A stretch of 64,000 bases of DNA, from assembly GCA_051294375.1 (NCBI GenBank), contig CM119268.1, forward strand, positions 15,855,959 to 15,919,958, written 5' to 3'. Shown in pieces: positions 49,112 through 61,639 of this stretch; the stretch's first letter is position 1, and every line of letters starts with the position of its first letter. The position numbers and the translations under genes were made by a program. The notes under the pieces were generated by a model, which did no database searches, was not told where the DNA came from, and saw only the letters and a list, made by a program, of their open reading frames with translations. Source of the stretch: Paraspadella gotoi (lineage: Eukaryota; Chaetognatha).

Positions 49112-49257
49112 GTGTGCAGCGTCGTCAAGGAAAACTCGGATATTTTTTTTTTTGGCGCGTTTGAAGCAGCGTACTTTGCAGCATTCGTAGCAGCGTACTT
49201 TGCAGCATTTTGGGCATCGTTCGTAGCAGCGAGCTTAGCAACATTTATTTCAGCATA
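49112..49257 (-). other. pros: Candidate long-isoform extension upstream of the homeodomain exon
   Basis: Minus strand, in frame with the homeodomain exon. After a possible U2 acceptor TTTGTCACCCAG (exon start 49257) it reads [16 protein letters not shown], then two near-repeats [17 protein letters not shown], then [16 protein letters not shown]. No stop interrupts it. The upstream stop is near 49285. In Drosophila the U2-spliced prospero form carries an extra segment at this point. Here the segment would be about 48 residues. In the two other copies the frame is broken by indels. It could equally be intron. Confidence 0.35.
49124..49132 (-). promoter_or_regulatory. pros: U12-type intron branch site upstream of the pros homeodomain exon
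   Basis: Minus strand TTCCTTGAC differs by one base from the minor-spliceosome branch consensus TTCCTTAAC, and fits TTCCTTRAY exactly. Its adenosine lies 13 bases from an AC acceptor and 18 from an AG acceptor, the short spacing typical of U12 introns. The motif is present at all three copies of the exon. Confidence 0.65.
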
Positions 49258-49640
49258 CTGGGTGACAAACTTAAACGTACTTCAACGCTCAAGTATATAA
49301 ACAAATTTAAGACGAAAATATTTTAAAATATTGAAATATAACTAAATGAAAGGTAATAAATATATCCTCCAAAGGCCAATTTCTTTCGTACAATTTAACT
49401 AGTTAAGAATCGTTCACCTCACAAAACCTTCCGCCTCAAATGAACGCGATTTCATCTTTTTGCGTCGAATTCGAGGAAAGTCGAAAATTCTTTTCATTCC
49501 TTGCGCCACTTCCCTTTTTCCTTTTCATTTCAGCGTCGTCGTCGTCGTCGTCGCGGCATCGGTCGCCAGGCGAGAATAGATTTCTAAATAGTCGTCGTCA
49601 TCGTCTTCTTGAAATTCTCAGTCAATATCCTGAGACTCAC

Positions 49641-49684
49641 CTGAGACTTTTTGCCAATTTTCAAAACGCCTCGACTTCGCCTCT
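49641..49684 (-). other. Possible upstream micro-exon with strong U2 donor
   Basis: Minus strand: a 13-T run and GAGAG acceptor, then a frame reading RSRGVLKIGKKSQ, then a textbook CAG/GTGAGT donor at 49641. Phase 0 would match the CACCCAG acceptor at 49258. All three copies keep the donor. It is very short and not recognisable as Prospero. Confidence 0.2.
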
Positions 49685-49975
49685 CAAAAAAAAAAAAAAT
49701 ACTCGGAACAAAAAATGTCGCAGCTTTTTCCGCGCAAAAAGCCTTCTCTTTCCAATCCAGTCTACCCAGGCTACCAGGGTACCAGGCGTTTTTTCCCCCT
49801 TCTTCCATGTCAATTGCTCAAGCCCTTTCCTCTTCAGCCTCTTTCCTCTGGCCACCTTGCCCCGTCGCCCCCTCTCCCTTTTCTCTATCCTCTGCTTCGT
49901 GTCTTCTTCTTTTCCGTTATTTCTTTTTTGGCGTCGATTACACAAACAGATTTTCGGGTAAGTTCATCGATCGTC

Positions 49976-49976
<1 letters not shown>

Positions 49977-50009
<33 letters not shown>
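49977..50009. repeat. (CGA)n trinucleotide repeat bordering a gap
   Basis: Run of GAC/CGA triplets leading into the N gap. Confidence 0.9.
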
Positions 50010-50379
50010 NNNNNNNNNNNNNNNNNNNNNNNNNNNNNNNNNNNNNNNNNNNNNNNNNNNNNNNNNNNNNNNNNNNNNNNNNNNNNNNNNNNNNNNNNNN
50101 NNNNNNNNNNNNNNNNNNNNNNNNNNNNNNNNNNNNNNNNNNNNNNNNNNNNNNNNNNNNNNNNNNNNNNNNNNNNNNNNNNNNNNNNNNNNNNNNNNNN
50201 NNNNNNNNNNNNNNNNNNNNNNNNNNNNNNNNNNNNNNNNNNNNNNNNNNNNNNNNNNNNNNNNNNNNNNNNNNNNNNNNNNNNNNNNNNNNNNNNNNNN
50301 NNNNNNNNNNNNNNNNNNNNNNNNNNNNNNNNNNNNNNNNNNNNNNNNNNNNNNNNNNNNNNNNNNNNNNNNNNNNNNN
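50010..50379. other. 370-base N gap
   Basis: Sized gap. The other two copies contain (CGA)n, a GA tract and a GC-rich segment here. Confidence 0.99.
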
Positions 50380-50785
50380 CCGATTCGCGGCTCAGAAGAT
50401 ATCGACGTTTAGTTACTCGGTTTCGGTTCGATCTCGAGGGGAGTGGGGGGTGAGTATGGGTAAGTTAATGGAGGGGCGGGCGTGGGAACACGGGTGGGGA
50501 TCGCGAGGTGAGGTTTTGAAACACTGGCGCATTCGGATGGGTGGAAGTAATCATTCTTTCGACCCGCGGAAGATTAAAATTAACGATTTCGAACAAATTT
50601 AATTAAATTGTTCGGAATTAAAAGAAGGACGAAACGACAGTGGAGAGAGACTTCAAAAAGAAAAAGCAAATTGGTTTCAATAAAGAAAAGAAGAAAAAAG
50701 AAAACGAAGACAGAGAAGAAAAGAAAGAAAAAAATTGATTTTAACGGTTTCCTCCGAGGTGTTTGCGGTGAAGGTAAGTTTATAC

Positions 50786-50903
<118 letters not shown>

Positions 50904-52212
50904 TCGATCTCCTTTTATTTTTTTTCGGTTTTCATTATTTTATTCTTGTTTTCTTAATCGACCTGAGGTTTTCTTTTTCGAGTTTTTTTTTCCCATTTAT
51001 TCTTACGCTGAAAAAAAAATATACGGGTATCCCCGCGGTATTTTTTCCTTCCCTTCCTCCTCTCGGTTGTACTAGGTGTTTTTTTGACACATAAGTACAA
51101 CTAATACTGAAGCGCCACACCGCGCCGCGTAAACGAGTCAATTGACGAAGCCTTGGAAACTCAAAATTTAACTCGGCCTCTCCTTTTATATTTCTCTCCC
51201 ATTTGTGACTTCGCCCTTCTGCCTCACCGTTCACCGTCTCCCTTACCCTCTTCCTATTGCAATATCCCGTCTTCCTCACCTCAGCATCGATTCGATACAA
51301 GTTCTCCTTCCAACTCACGCAATGGAATCGCCGACGCTGTTGCGGCACGTGCGAGGCCCACGCGAACAGGAGGGATAGAAAGTAAGAGAAAAAAAAAGGA
51401 GTTAAGATAAAAAAAAAAAGAAGATAAAAAGTAATGAGAAAGAAAGAAAGGATCGAAAAATAGACAGAAGTAAAGATAGAAATAAAAAGATAACAAGAAA
51501 TACAGAAAGGAAAAAAGCAAAAGAAGGCAAGAGAAAGAAAAAAAAATATGAAAGACAGAAAGAAGCAAGCAATGAAGAATCATAGAAAGAAAGACAAAGA
51601 CTTTCCACACAAAAAAAGAAAAAAAGTGAGCGAAATTATCATCTGGTCGAATTGAAACGGAACGTGTTCGTCGGCCTTTGAAGGTTTTTAAAAAGACTTG
51701 GATTTCGGGTTTTTTTGAACCAAAAAGAAAAAAAAAATCGATTGAGAAAACTTTTTTTTTCCTTTGAAATCTTATTTGGTCTTCTGTCTCTGTCCCTGTC
51801 TCTCTCTCTCTCTTTCTGCTCTGTCTCCTCTTATTTTTTTTTTCTTTTGCCAAGTCGCCTCTCTCTTCCTTCCTTTCCTTTTAGCACCTTTCCTTGAGTC
51901 ATGTCTTGCGCCTTCTTCTTCGATCCGGATTGAAGAAAAAAAGGAAAGAAGAGGAAATCGGACCCTGCCTCTTCCTCCTCCTCCTCTTCCTCCTCGCGCC
52001 GTTCCTCCGTTTGTCTTCCTTTTTTCCTTCATTTGCGAAAGAGAGAAAACGAAAGGGGAATTCGGTTCGCAAGAAAAGGGACACGTCTGTAGCGAGACAT
52101 TCGCTGTATCACGTGACTTTTTTTCGCCTTCACCGAGATCCGATCCTTCGTTTTTAAATGTCGATCTCTTTTTTTCTTTCTCTTACATACTTTTTTTTTA
52201 ATCTCCTTCAAT

Positions 52213-52323
<111 letters not shown>

Positions 52324-52510
52324 GAAAGAAAAATAAGTCCATAAGCATCGAGGCGGAATCATTAGACATTAGCCACGATGTCATCCTCATTCTTCTCTCT
52401 CCTCCTTTATAATCTTCTTTCCTCTTCCTCTTCCTCCTCTTCCTCCTCTTCCTCCTCCCGGGAGGAGAAGAGGGGTAGAAAAGGGGGAAAAGATGATAGA
52501 GAAGGGGTAG

Positions 52511-52601
52511 GTGGGGGGGGCGGGGGCGGAAAAGGAGGGGGGGGGGGGGGGGGGGGGGAGTGTGGGGGGGGGGGGTGGGGGGGGCGGGGGGGGGGGGGGG
52601 G
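52511..52601 (+). repeat. Poly(G)-rich tract
   Basis: Same G-run tract as at 39969-40067, again followed by a T run. Confidence 0.9.
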
Positions 52602-52642
52602 AAAAGGAGGGTTCTTTTTTTTTTTTTTATATTTTTTCTGTT

Positions 52643-53011
52643 TTATTCTCTTCTAGAAAAAGGGTAGAAAAGGTAGGAAAGAGCGGTAGAAAAGTGGTAG
52701 AAAAGGAGGTAAAAGATGGATAGAAAAGAGGTAGAAAAGAGAGAAAAAGAGGGTAGAAGGACGAGGGTCGTCCTTAAAAATTCTCGTCTCGTGTCATTTT
52801 CAAGGAAGCGAAAAAGGATTCGTGGCCAAGGAATCCTTTCCAGGGCGACGACTCCTTTCGAAAAAAAAAAAGAGGACCTGTCGTTGTTGTTGTCGTCATC
52901 GCCGTCGTCGTTGGCATCTCGGGTCTTACAATGGAGTGCGAAATGAGTGAGGGAGAGAAGGAAAGAAAAAAAGCGGAAGAAAGCGGAAAGAAAGAAAGAA
53001 AGAAGAGAGAG

Positions 53012-53070
<59 letters not shown>

Positions 53071-53631
53071 ATTAAAGAGAGAAAGAAAATAAAAAAGAGA
53101 AAAAGAGAGAAGAAAGAAAGAAAGAAAGAAAGAAAGAAGAAAGAAGAAAGAAGAAAGAAAGAAAGAAAGAAGAAAGAAAGAAGTCAAAAAGTGGAAAGGG
53201 AAAGAGACGGAGAATATGGTAAAAATGAAGAATAAATTATATAAAGAATAAATTATGAAGAATAACCGTATGAATGAGTTCAAAATAAGATGAGTGTAGA
53301 AACTAGAAAGGAAACGAGAGGTCGCGCCTGGTGAGGGAACGGCGAAGAAATGATTAGGGTGAGTTAACGAGATGAGAAACGCTTAAGAGGATTTTCAGTA
53401 GGAGTTCGTCCTTTCTTGTTTGGTCTCGAGAAGGAAGCCCGAGGTAAGTCGCGTTCCACCTTCGGTCTTTCAAGAAATCGAGATTCCATTAGTCGCGCCC
53501 CCGTCGTCGACGGCCACTTTGGAAGGTAAGTGTAATGACGAAAAGTAAGTTTGAGACTTGAAAAAGTTGAGGAATGCCCGATGACGTTTGAAATTGGGAC
53601 TTTAATGAAGAGACAATAATTAAAATGTAAT

Positions 53632-53632
<1 letters not shown>
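52643..53632 (+). repeat. 1.0-kb direct repeat, copy 3 of 3
   Basis: Same block as 40100-41090, with a GAAA array at 52985-53182. Confidence 0.9.
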
Positions 53633-53859
<227 letters not shown>

Positions 53860-54333
53860 CGAATTAAATTTTTCAGCAAGACGCGAACAGCTCTGGCCTC
53901 CTCGATGGGTCAACTTCCAAGGAATTTTCAATTTTTCTCACGGAAAAAGAAATGCTAATTTTTAAAAAAAAAAGTGGAAAGGAGAAAAAAAATCTAGAAG
54001 AATCGTTTTTAATTCATTTTTTGTATATATTATACAACGTAGCTTTAAAGAGAAAGAACTATATTTAGCAAGTTTACTAATGAAATTACCTATGTAAGTA
54101 ATAACTTGGTTTAAACTGACATTGTTTCCGGGAAGAAAGAAAAAAAAAGAAAAAAATAACAAACGAAGTGAAAGAAAAGGAGCTAGAGAGAGACAGTGAG
54201 AGAAAGAAAAGGAGCGAGAGAGAGACGGTGAGAGAAGAATGGTCTTTTAGCGATTTCCAAGCAAAACTGTCGCTAAACGCTAAAAAGATTTCAATTTGAG
54301 AAACCAGGACGCGAGGTGGAGACACGGAAAGAA

Positions 54334-54338
<5 letters not shown>

Positions 54339-54399
<61 letters not shown>
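54339..54399. repeat. (GA)n microsatellite
   Basis: Equivalent of 41826-41886. Confidence 0.95.
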
Positions 54400-54403
<4 letters not shown>

Positions 54404-54606
54404 CGGGAAAAGAAGCTAAGAAAGAAAAAAGAGGGAGAGGAGCAAAAGATTCGTGGCCAGGTTCGAAAAACAAAAGACATGAGATGTCGCTCGTCCAGAA
54501 TTTCCTTTTGTTTGTTTTCCGACGAAAGTCGAAAAAAAAAGTGAAAAGAAAATGTTTTTCGTTTCTCAGAGACGAGAAGATTTTTCTTTTTAGATTTACC
54601 GAGAAA

Positions 54607-54613
<7 letters not shown>

Positions 54614-54673
<60 letters not shown>

Positions 54674-54694
54674 CGAGAGCGAGAGAGAGAGAGA
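54614..54694. repeat. (GA)n microsatellite
   Basis: Equivalent of 42101-42180. Confidence 0.95.
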
Positions 54695-55373
54695 CCGAAA
54701 GAAGTTGACTAAGCATTATACTGCACAAAGAAGAAAGAGAAAGTCAGAAATAAAGCTTTTGTGAATCGGAATAAGTTTTTCTATCTCAGTTCCAAAGCAA
54801 AAGAAAAAAAAAGAACAAGAGGGAGAAAAGCAAAAAAAAAAGCAAAAAAAACATACAAAAACAAACAAAGATCTGCGAGGCAGGAAAAACGGAGGCGAAC
54901 AAAAAAAAATTTCAGCGTCGGAAGTCAGACCTTTTCTTTATGTCATTAGAAATCCTTTTTGTTCAAAAACAGAAAGCGACCTCTTCTGACGACGAAGAAA
55001 TGGAGAATGCGTTCGTCGTCATCGTTGTCGTCGTCGTCGTCATCGTCAGAGATTACGACTAAATTCAAAACAAAGCGCCGGTATGACTCGCCCACTGCGT
55101 CGTCAAGGAACCGCTTGTCTGGAAAAGTGGGGTGTGTCGCGAACTGCGCCCCCCATATCCTTTTTTTTCTGACTGGATGTCGGTGACCGTCGGTCCGTTC
55201 ATGGTTTTGTTCGTCCGTTCACACTCACTGCCTCTCGCTTCACATACGTCCACGTTTTTCTCGTGAGTTTCTCTTTGTTGATCGCGAAATCTCGCATCGA
55301 TACACCCGACCGTCGCTCACGATCAAGTGAATAAAGAGAAATAAATAAGGAAAAAGAAAGATAAACAATAAGA

Positions 55374-55416
55374 TAAATAAATAAATAAATAAATAATAAA
55401 TAAAATAAATAAATAA

Positions 55417-55460
<44 letters not shown>

Positions 55461-55545
55461 AAATAAATAAATAAATATAAATAATAAATAAATAAATACA
55501 ATGAATGTAAGCTAATTTATTTATTCTTTATTTATTTATATCTTT
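55374..55545. repeat. (AAAT)n array followed by inverted (TTTA)n
   Basis: Equivalent of 42871-43040 but with several units shortened to AAT. Confidence 0.9.
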
Positions 55546-55909
55546 ATTTATAAATAAGAAAAAAATAAATAAAATAAATAAAGATTAAAAAGAAAGAAAG
55601 TAAGGAATAGATAAGGGAGGAAAAAAAAGCAATCACGTAGAAACTACGCCAAGAAGTTTCTTTGTAATCTATTTCGCCCAAATCTCTTCTTTATTTTCTC
55701 TCCTCTCTTCTTCTCTCTTTCACCTTACACTTTTCTATTTCTCCTCTCTCTTCTCTCTTTCACCTCTCTTTTCTATTCCCTCTCTCTTCTCTTTCGACCT
55801 GTCAGCGTTACACATAACCTTCTCGTCCGACTGCCTTTCCTTCGCTCGTCTCCCGAGGCCCGCGTCATAATTAAAATTTTTGACGTTTCGGCCGCGAATC
55901 TTCTCTCCT

Positions 55910-55929
55910 TCTCTCTCTCTCTCTCTCTC

Positions 55930-55981
<52 letters not shown>

Positions 55982-56103
55982 CTTCTCTTTCCACCCTAAC
56001 TCTCTCTTTCTCCCTCTTCCGCTTTTTAGGCCTTTTCTCTCTTTCGGGTCAAGTTTTCGGTCAGTTGAGTCAAAATTCTGACGGATGAAGGTTATGGGCC
56101 GTT

Positions 56104-56185
<82 letters not shown>
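55910..56185. repeat. (CT)n and (GA)n facing tracts
   Basis: CT tract at 55910-55977 and GA tract at 56103-56185, equivalent to 43405-43683 and able to pair with each other. Confidence 0.9.
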
Positions 56186-56191
<6 letters not shown>

Positions 56192-56431
56192 TAACATGAA
56201 GACAATAAAAACTAATGAGTGAGAAAGACAAGACCATTAACGGACAAAAAAATCTTTACTTGAATCTTTCAAGATATTTTTTAATTTTGTAAAACACGGA
56301 AGGAAATTAAACTATATGTAAAATTGTAACTGTAAAGTATCATTTCGTATAAACAATTAATTTATTACTAAACATTCTACAAGTACAAATAAGAAAAAAA
56401 CGTAATGAAAATAAAATGAAAAAAAACTCAC

Positions 56432-56570
56432 CGGAAGTGGAAACCATTTACGAGCTGCGCGGTGTTTGCTGCGGTGAACTTGACGTCGGGAAGTAGATCT
56501 TGATAATGCGGATGAAGGGTAGCGGAGTAGAAGACATCAGCTTCGCCTTCGCAGATGCATCGGCGTCAGA
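56432..56570 (-). pseudogene. pros: pros homeodomain exon, frameshifted duplicate 2
   Basis: Base-for-base the same as 43930-44068, including the small losses that break the reading frame relative to 48959-49106. Donor, acceptor and the U12-type branch motif (56587-56595) are kept. Shared private errors in two copies 12502 bases apart point to one sequence having been placed twice. Confidence 0.85.
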
Positions 56571-57562
56571 CTGACGTGTCAGCGTCGTCAAGGAAAACTC
56601 GATATTTTTTTTTTTGGCGCGTTTGAAGCAGCGTACTTTGCAGCATTCGTAGCAGCGTATTTGCAGCATTTTGGCATCGTTCGTAGCAGCGAGCTTAGCA
56701 ACATTTATTTCGCATGCTGGGTGACAACCTTAAACGTACTTCAACGCTCAAGTATATAAACAAATTTAAGACGAAAATATTTTAAAATATTGAAAATAAC
56801 TAAATGAAGGTAATAATATATCCTCCAAAGGCCAATTCTTTCGTACAATTTAACTAGTAAGAATCGTTCACCTCACAGAAACCTTCCGCCTCAAATGAAC
56901 GCGATTTCATCTTTTTGCGTGAATTCGAGAAAGTCGAAAATTCTTTTCATTCCTTGCGCCACTTCCCTTTTCCTTTTCATTCCAGCGTCGTCGTCGTCGT
57001 CGTCGCGGCATCGGTCGCCAGGCGAGAATAGATTCTAAAGTCGTCGTCATCGTCTTCTTGAAATTCTCAGTCAATCCTGAGACTCACCTGAGACTTTTTG
57101 CCAATTTTCAAAACGCCTCGCTCGCCTCTCAAAAAAAAAAAAATACTCGGAACAAAAAATGTCGCAGCTTTTTCGCGCAAAAACCTTCTTTTCCAATACA
57201 GTCTACCCAGGCTACCAGGGTACCAGGCGTTTTTTCCCCTTCTTCCATGTCAATTGCTCAAGCCCTTTCCTCTTCAGCCTCTTTCCTCTGGCCACCTTGC
57301 CCGTCGCCCCTCTCCTTTTCTCTATCCTCGCTTCGTGTCTTCTCTTTCCGTATTTCTTTTTTGGCGTCGATTACACAAACAGATTTTGGGTAAGTCATCG
57401 ATCGTCCGACGACGACGACGACGACGACGACGACGGGCTGGAAAGCGGACGCCGATCGAGCGAAGGTAAGGAATAACTCTCTTCCCCCCCCAACGGAGCG
57501 AATCGAGAAACGCGTCGGACAAACAAGGAAAAAACTCGATCCCTTTACACGCTCCCCACACA

Positions 57563-57567
57563 GAGAA

Positions 57568-57612
<45 letters not shown>

Positions 57613-57636
57613 AGAGAGGAAGAGAGAGAGAGAGCG
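57563..57636. repeat. (GA)n-rich tract
   Basis: Equivalent of 45061-45134. Confidence 0.9.
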
Positions 57637-58124
57637 CCTGCAATTTGATCCGCGTGCCTTGGCGCTGGCGCGCGTTGGTACCAGGAGGCGCAGGAACGAC
57701 TTCGCGTGGCGAACTCACCATTCGCGGCTCAGAAGATATCGACGTTAGTACTCGTTTCGGTTCGATCTCGAGGGGATGGGGGGTGAGTATGGGTAAGTTA
57801 ATGGAGGGGCGGGCGTGGGAACACGGGTGGGATCGCGAGGTGAGGTTTGAAACACTGGCGCATTCGGATGGTGGAAGTAATCATTCTTTCGACCGCGGAA
57901 GATTAAAATTAAAGATTTCGAACAAATTTAATTAAATTGTTCGGAATTAAAAGAAGGACGAAACGACAGTGGAGAGAGACTTCAAAAAGAAAAAGCAAAT
58001 TGGTTTCAATAAAGAAAGAAGAAAAAAGAAAACGAAGACAGAGAAGAAAGAAAAAAAAAATTGATTTAACGGTTTCCTCGAGGTTTGCGGTGAGGTAAGT
58101 TTATCCGAAAGAGAGAGAGGAGAG

Positions 58125-58165
<41 letters not shown>

Positions 58166-59444
58166 GATATCGATCTCCTTTTTTTTTTTTCGGTTTCCAT
58201 TATTTTATTCTTGTTTTCTTAATCGACCTGAGGTTTCTTTTCGAGTTTTTTTTTCCCATTTATTCTTACGCTGAAAAAAAATATACGGGTTCCCCGGGTA
58301 TTTTTCCTTCCCTCCTCCTCTCGGTTTACTAGGTGTTTTTTTTGACACATAAGTACAACTAATACCGAAGCGCCACACCGCGCCGCGTAAACGAGTCAAT
58401 TGACGAAGCCTTGGAAACTGAAAATTTAACTCGGCCTCTCCTTTTATATTCTCTCCCATTTGCTGACTTCGCCCTCTGCCTCACCGGTCACCACGTCTCC
58501 TTACCTCTTCCTATTGCAATATCCCGTCTCCCCCTCAGCATCGATTCGATACAAGTTCTCCTCCATCACGGCAATGAACGCCGACGCTGTTGCGGCACGT
58601 GCGAGGCCCACGGCGAACAGGAGGGATAGAAAGTAAGAGAAAAAAAAAAGGAGTTAAGATAAAAAAAAAAGAAAGATCAAAAGTAATGAGAAAGAAAGAA
58701 AGGATCGAAAAATAGACAGAAGTAAGATAGAAATAAAAAGATAAAAGAAATACAGAAAGGAAAAAAGCAAAAGAAGGCAACGAGAAAGAAAAAAAAATAT
58801 GAAAGACAGAAAGAAGCAAGCAATGAAGAATCATAGAAGAAAGACAAAGACTTCCACACAAAAAAAGAAAAAAAATGAGCGAAATTATCATCTGGTCGAA
58901 TTGAAACGGAACGTGTTCGTCGGCCTTTGAGGTTTTTAAAAAGACTTGGATTTCGGGTTTTTGACCAAAAAGAACAAAAAAATCGATTGAGAAAACTTTT
59001 TTTTCCTTTGAAATCTTATTTGGTCTTCTGTTCTGCCCTGTCTCTCTCTCTCTTTTCTGCTCTGTCTCCTCTATTTTTTTTTCTTTTGCCAAGTCGCCTC
59101 TCTCTTCCTTCCTTTCCTTTTAGCACCTTTTCCTTGAGTCATGTCTTGCGCCTTCTTCTTCGATCCGGATTGAAGAAAAAAAGGAAAGAAGAGGAAATCG
59201 GACCCTGCCTCTTCCTCCTCCTCCTCTTCCTCCTCGCGCCGTTCCTCCGTTTGTCTTCCTTTTTTCCTTCATTTGCGAAAGAGAGAAAACGAAAGGGGAA
59301 TTCGGTTCGCAAGAAGGGACACGTCTGTAGCGAGACATTCGCTGTATCACGGACTTTTTTCGCCTTCACCGCGATCCGATCCTCGTTTTAATGTCGATCT
59401 CTTTTTTTTCTTTCTCTTACATACTTTTTTTTAATCTCCTTCAT

Positions 59445-59446
<2 letters not shown>

Positions 59447-59507
<61 letters not shown>

Positions 59508-59516
59508 GAGAGAGAT
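59447..59516. repeat. (GA)n-rich tract
   Basis: Equivalent of 46945-47014. Confidence 0.9.
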
Positions 59517-59670
59517 GGATAAATTAACCCTGGGGGGCGTGGCGATCAAAAGTAAAAGGTAAGTCTTGAACAAAGTCGCTTTTTATTATTTGTTTTGCCT
59601 TGGAATTAATTTTTCTTGGGCCGGAGGGAGAGAAACTGGAGAGAAGAGCGAGGTGGAAAGAGAAAGGACG

Positions 59671-59773
<103 letters not shown>

Positions 59774-59974
59774 GACTTGAAAGAAAATAAGTCCATAAGC
59801 ATCGAGGCGATCATTAGCCATTTAGCCACGATGTCATCCTCATTCTTCTCTCTCCTCCTTTATAATCTTTCCTCTCCTTTCCTCCTCTTCCTCCTCTTCC
59901 TCCTCCCTCATCGCGCCTCATCTATTTCTTATAAGGACAATATCCCCCTAATCGTTATCAGGAGCGAGAGTTGG

Positions 59975-59975
<1 letters not shown>

Positions 59976-60059
<84 letters not shown>

Positions 60060-60112
60060 AGATANNNNNNNNNNNNNNNNNNNNNNNNNGAGAGAGAGAG
60101 AGAGAGAGAGAG
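59976..60112. repeat. (GA)n microsatellite interrupted by gap
   Basis: GA tract on both sides of the 60065-60089 N gap. Confidence 0.9.
60065..60089. other. 25-base N gap
   Basis: Fixed-length run of N within a GA tract. Confidence 0.99.
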
Positions 60113-60641
60113 CGAGACGACAAGATGGAAGAAAAACCCATAATGTCTCATCTTTCAATCGGTGAAGCGGTAGGCCTTGAGAATATGTATAGACTTTTAA
60201 TGACTCCGATCAGGCGCGCGATGGAAAAGTGGGATGGTGGTAAGGTGGAATCCTGGGACACTGGAAGGTGGTAAGGTGGAATCCTGGGACACTGGAATTG
60301 TGGAAAAGTGAAAATGAAAAAAAAGGTGGAAGGATGGAAGAGTCCCGAATTGTTAACAATTTTTAAGTAATTAAAGCACAATTTAACAAACAGTCTTTTT
60401 CTTGATGAAATTCCTTCTAATCTTTGTTGTTGTTGTCGTTGTCATTCTCGTCAAGCGTCGATCGCTTCTTCGTTTATAATTTATTTATATATTATTCTTA
60501 TATTCATCCCATTTTCGCAGAGGAAAGATGATTACCGGCAGATATTCGGAGAGGATATGAATTAATATTTGTAGGATTTCCATTACGAGAATTACGACAA
60601 CCAAATGTGCATCATCGTCAATCGTCAACCGTCGTGCGACC

Positions 60642-60682
60642 TCGACGACGACGACGACGATGACGACGACGACGACGACGCC
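60642..60682. repeat. (CGA)n trinucleotide repeat
   Basis: Equivalent of 48097-48138. Confidence 0.9.
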
Positions 60683-61025
60683 AAGAAAGACGACGTTCTA
60701 TATCTATTCCACTTTAAAAAAAAGAAAAAAAGCGAAAAAAGGAAAATTCTGCACAAAAAGTTTGCACAAGAATTCGATCATCGCTTTCGAAATCTAATCC
60801 TCAGTTTTTCTGGCAGCTGCCTTCTTACTTGCGCCCCCAAACTATTTCCGCGCCGCGCGATTTCCCCCCCCCCTTTTATTTTTTTTAGTTTTTTTTTCTT
60901 TCAAGCTAATTTAGTGTAGTAGTTCTTTTCTTTCCTATTTAATTTACTTTTGTCTCGCTAATCTAGAAATTTTCTTTTCTTTTGTCTTTCTTTTTTCATT
61001 TTATGTATCTTCGTTTCTGTTCTAG

Positions 61026-61061
61026 TCTGTCTGTCTGTCTTTCTTTCTGTCTTTCTTTCTG

Positions 61062-61144
<83 letters not shown>

Positions 61145-61160
61145 CTCTTTCTTTCTTTAT
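61026..61160. repeat. (CTGT)n then (CTTT)n array
   Basis: Clean tetranucleotide array of about 30 units, longer than the first-unit copy at 48483-48592. Confidence 0.95.
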
Positions 61161-61331
61161 TTAGGGATTTTAACTTTTCTTTATCAGTTTTCGTCTAATT
61201 CTTTGCGCCAAAATCGTTTTAACCGTGAAATTCGCTGACCTTTTAATTTGTTCGTCTTTTGTTGTCGTCGTAAAGAAAACTATTAATTCGGTCGGCCGCC
61301 GGTAGAGAGGGCGGAGGCGACAGAGGTGCGG

Positions 61332-61386
61332 CGGCAAAACCGGCAAAACCGGCAAAACCGGCAAAACCGGCAAAACCGGCAAAAAA
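61332..61386. repeat. 9-base tandem repeat CGGCAAAAC x 6
   Basis: Six perfect or near-perfect copies of CGGCAAAAC. The minus strand translates as a Val-Leu-Pro repeat, which is compositional. Confidence 0.95.
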
Positions 61387-61484
61387 GAAACGATTGCGTT
61401 TTTTAAAATCATCTTTCTAGCGCCTGTGACGTCAGTGTGACGTTACATGTGACATGCCTTTCCGTGAGACTTTCTATCTTTCTA

Positions 61485-61492
<8 letters not shown>

Positions 61493-61546
<54 letters not shown>

Positions 61547-61556
61547 TCTCTCTCTA
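61493..61556. repeat. (CTGT)/(CT)n microsatellite
   Basis: CTGT units followed by a CT tract. Confidence 0.9.
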
Positions 61557-61639
61557 TCGACTCCCCAATTTTCTGAAGATGATAAAATGTTGGCAAAGGC
61601 GCAAAAAAAGAAGAAAACATCGGCTCAAGTTAAATAAAA

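Noticed and set aside
49651-50602. 253- and 295-codon frames crossing the 370-base gap
   Set aside because: Most of their length is N. The readable ends differ in frame between the three copies.
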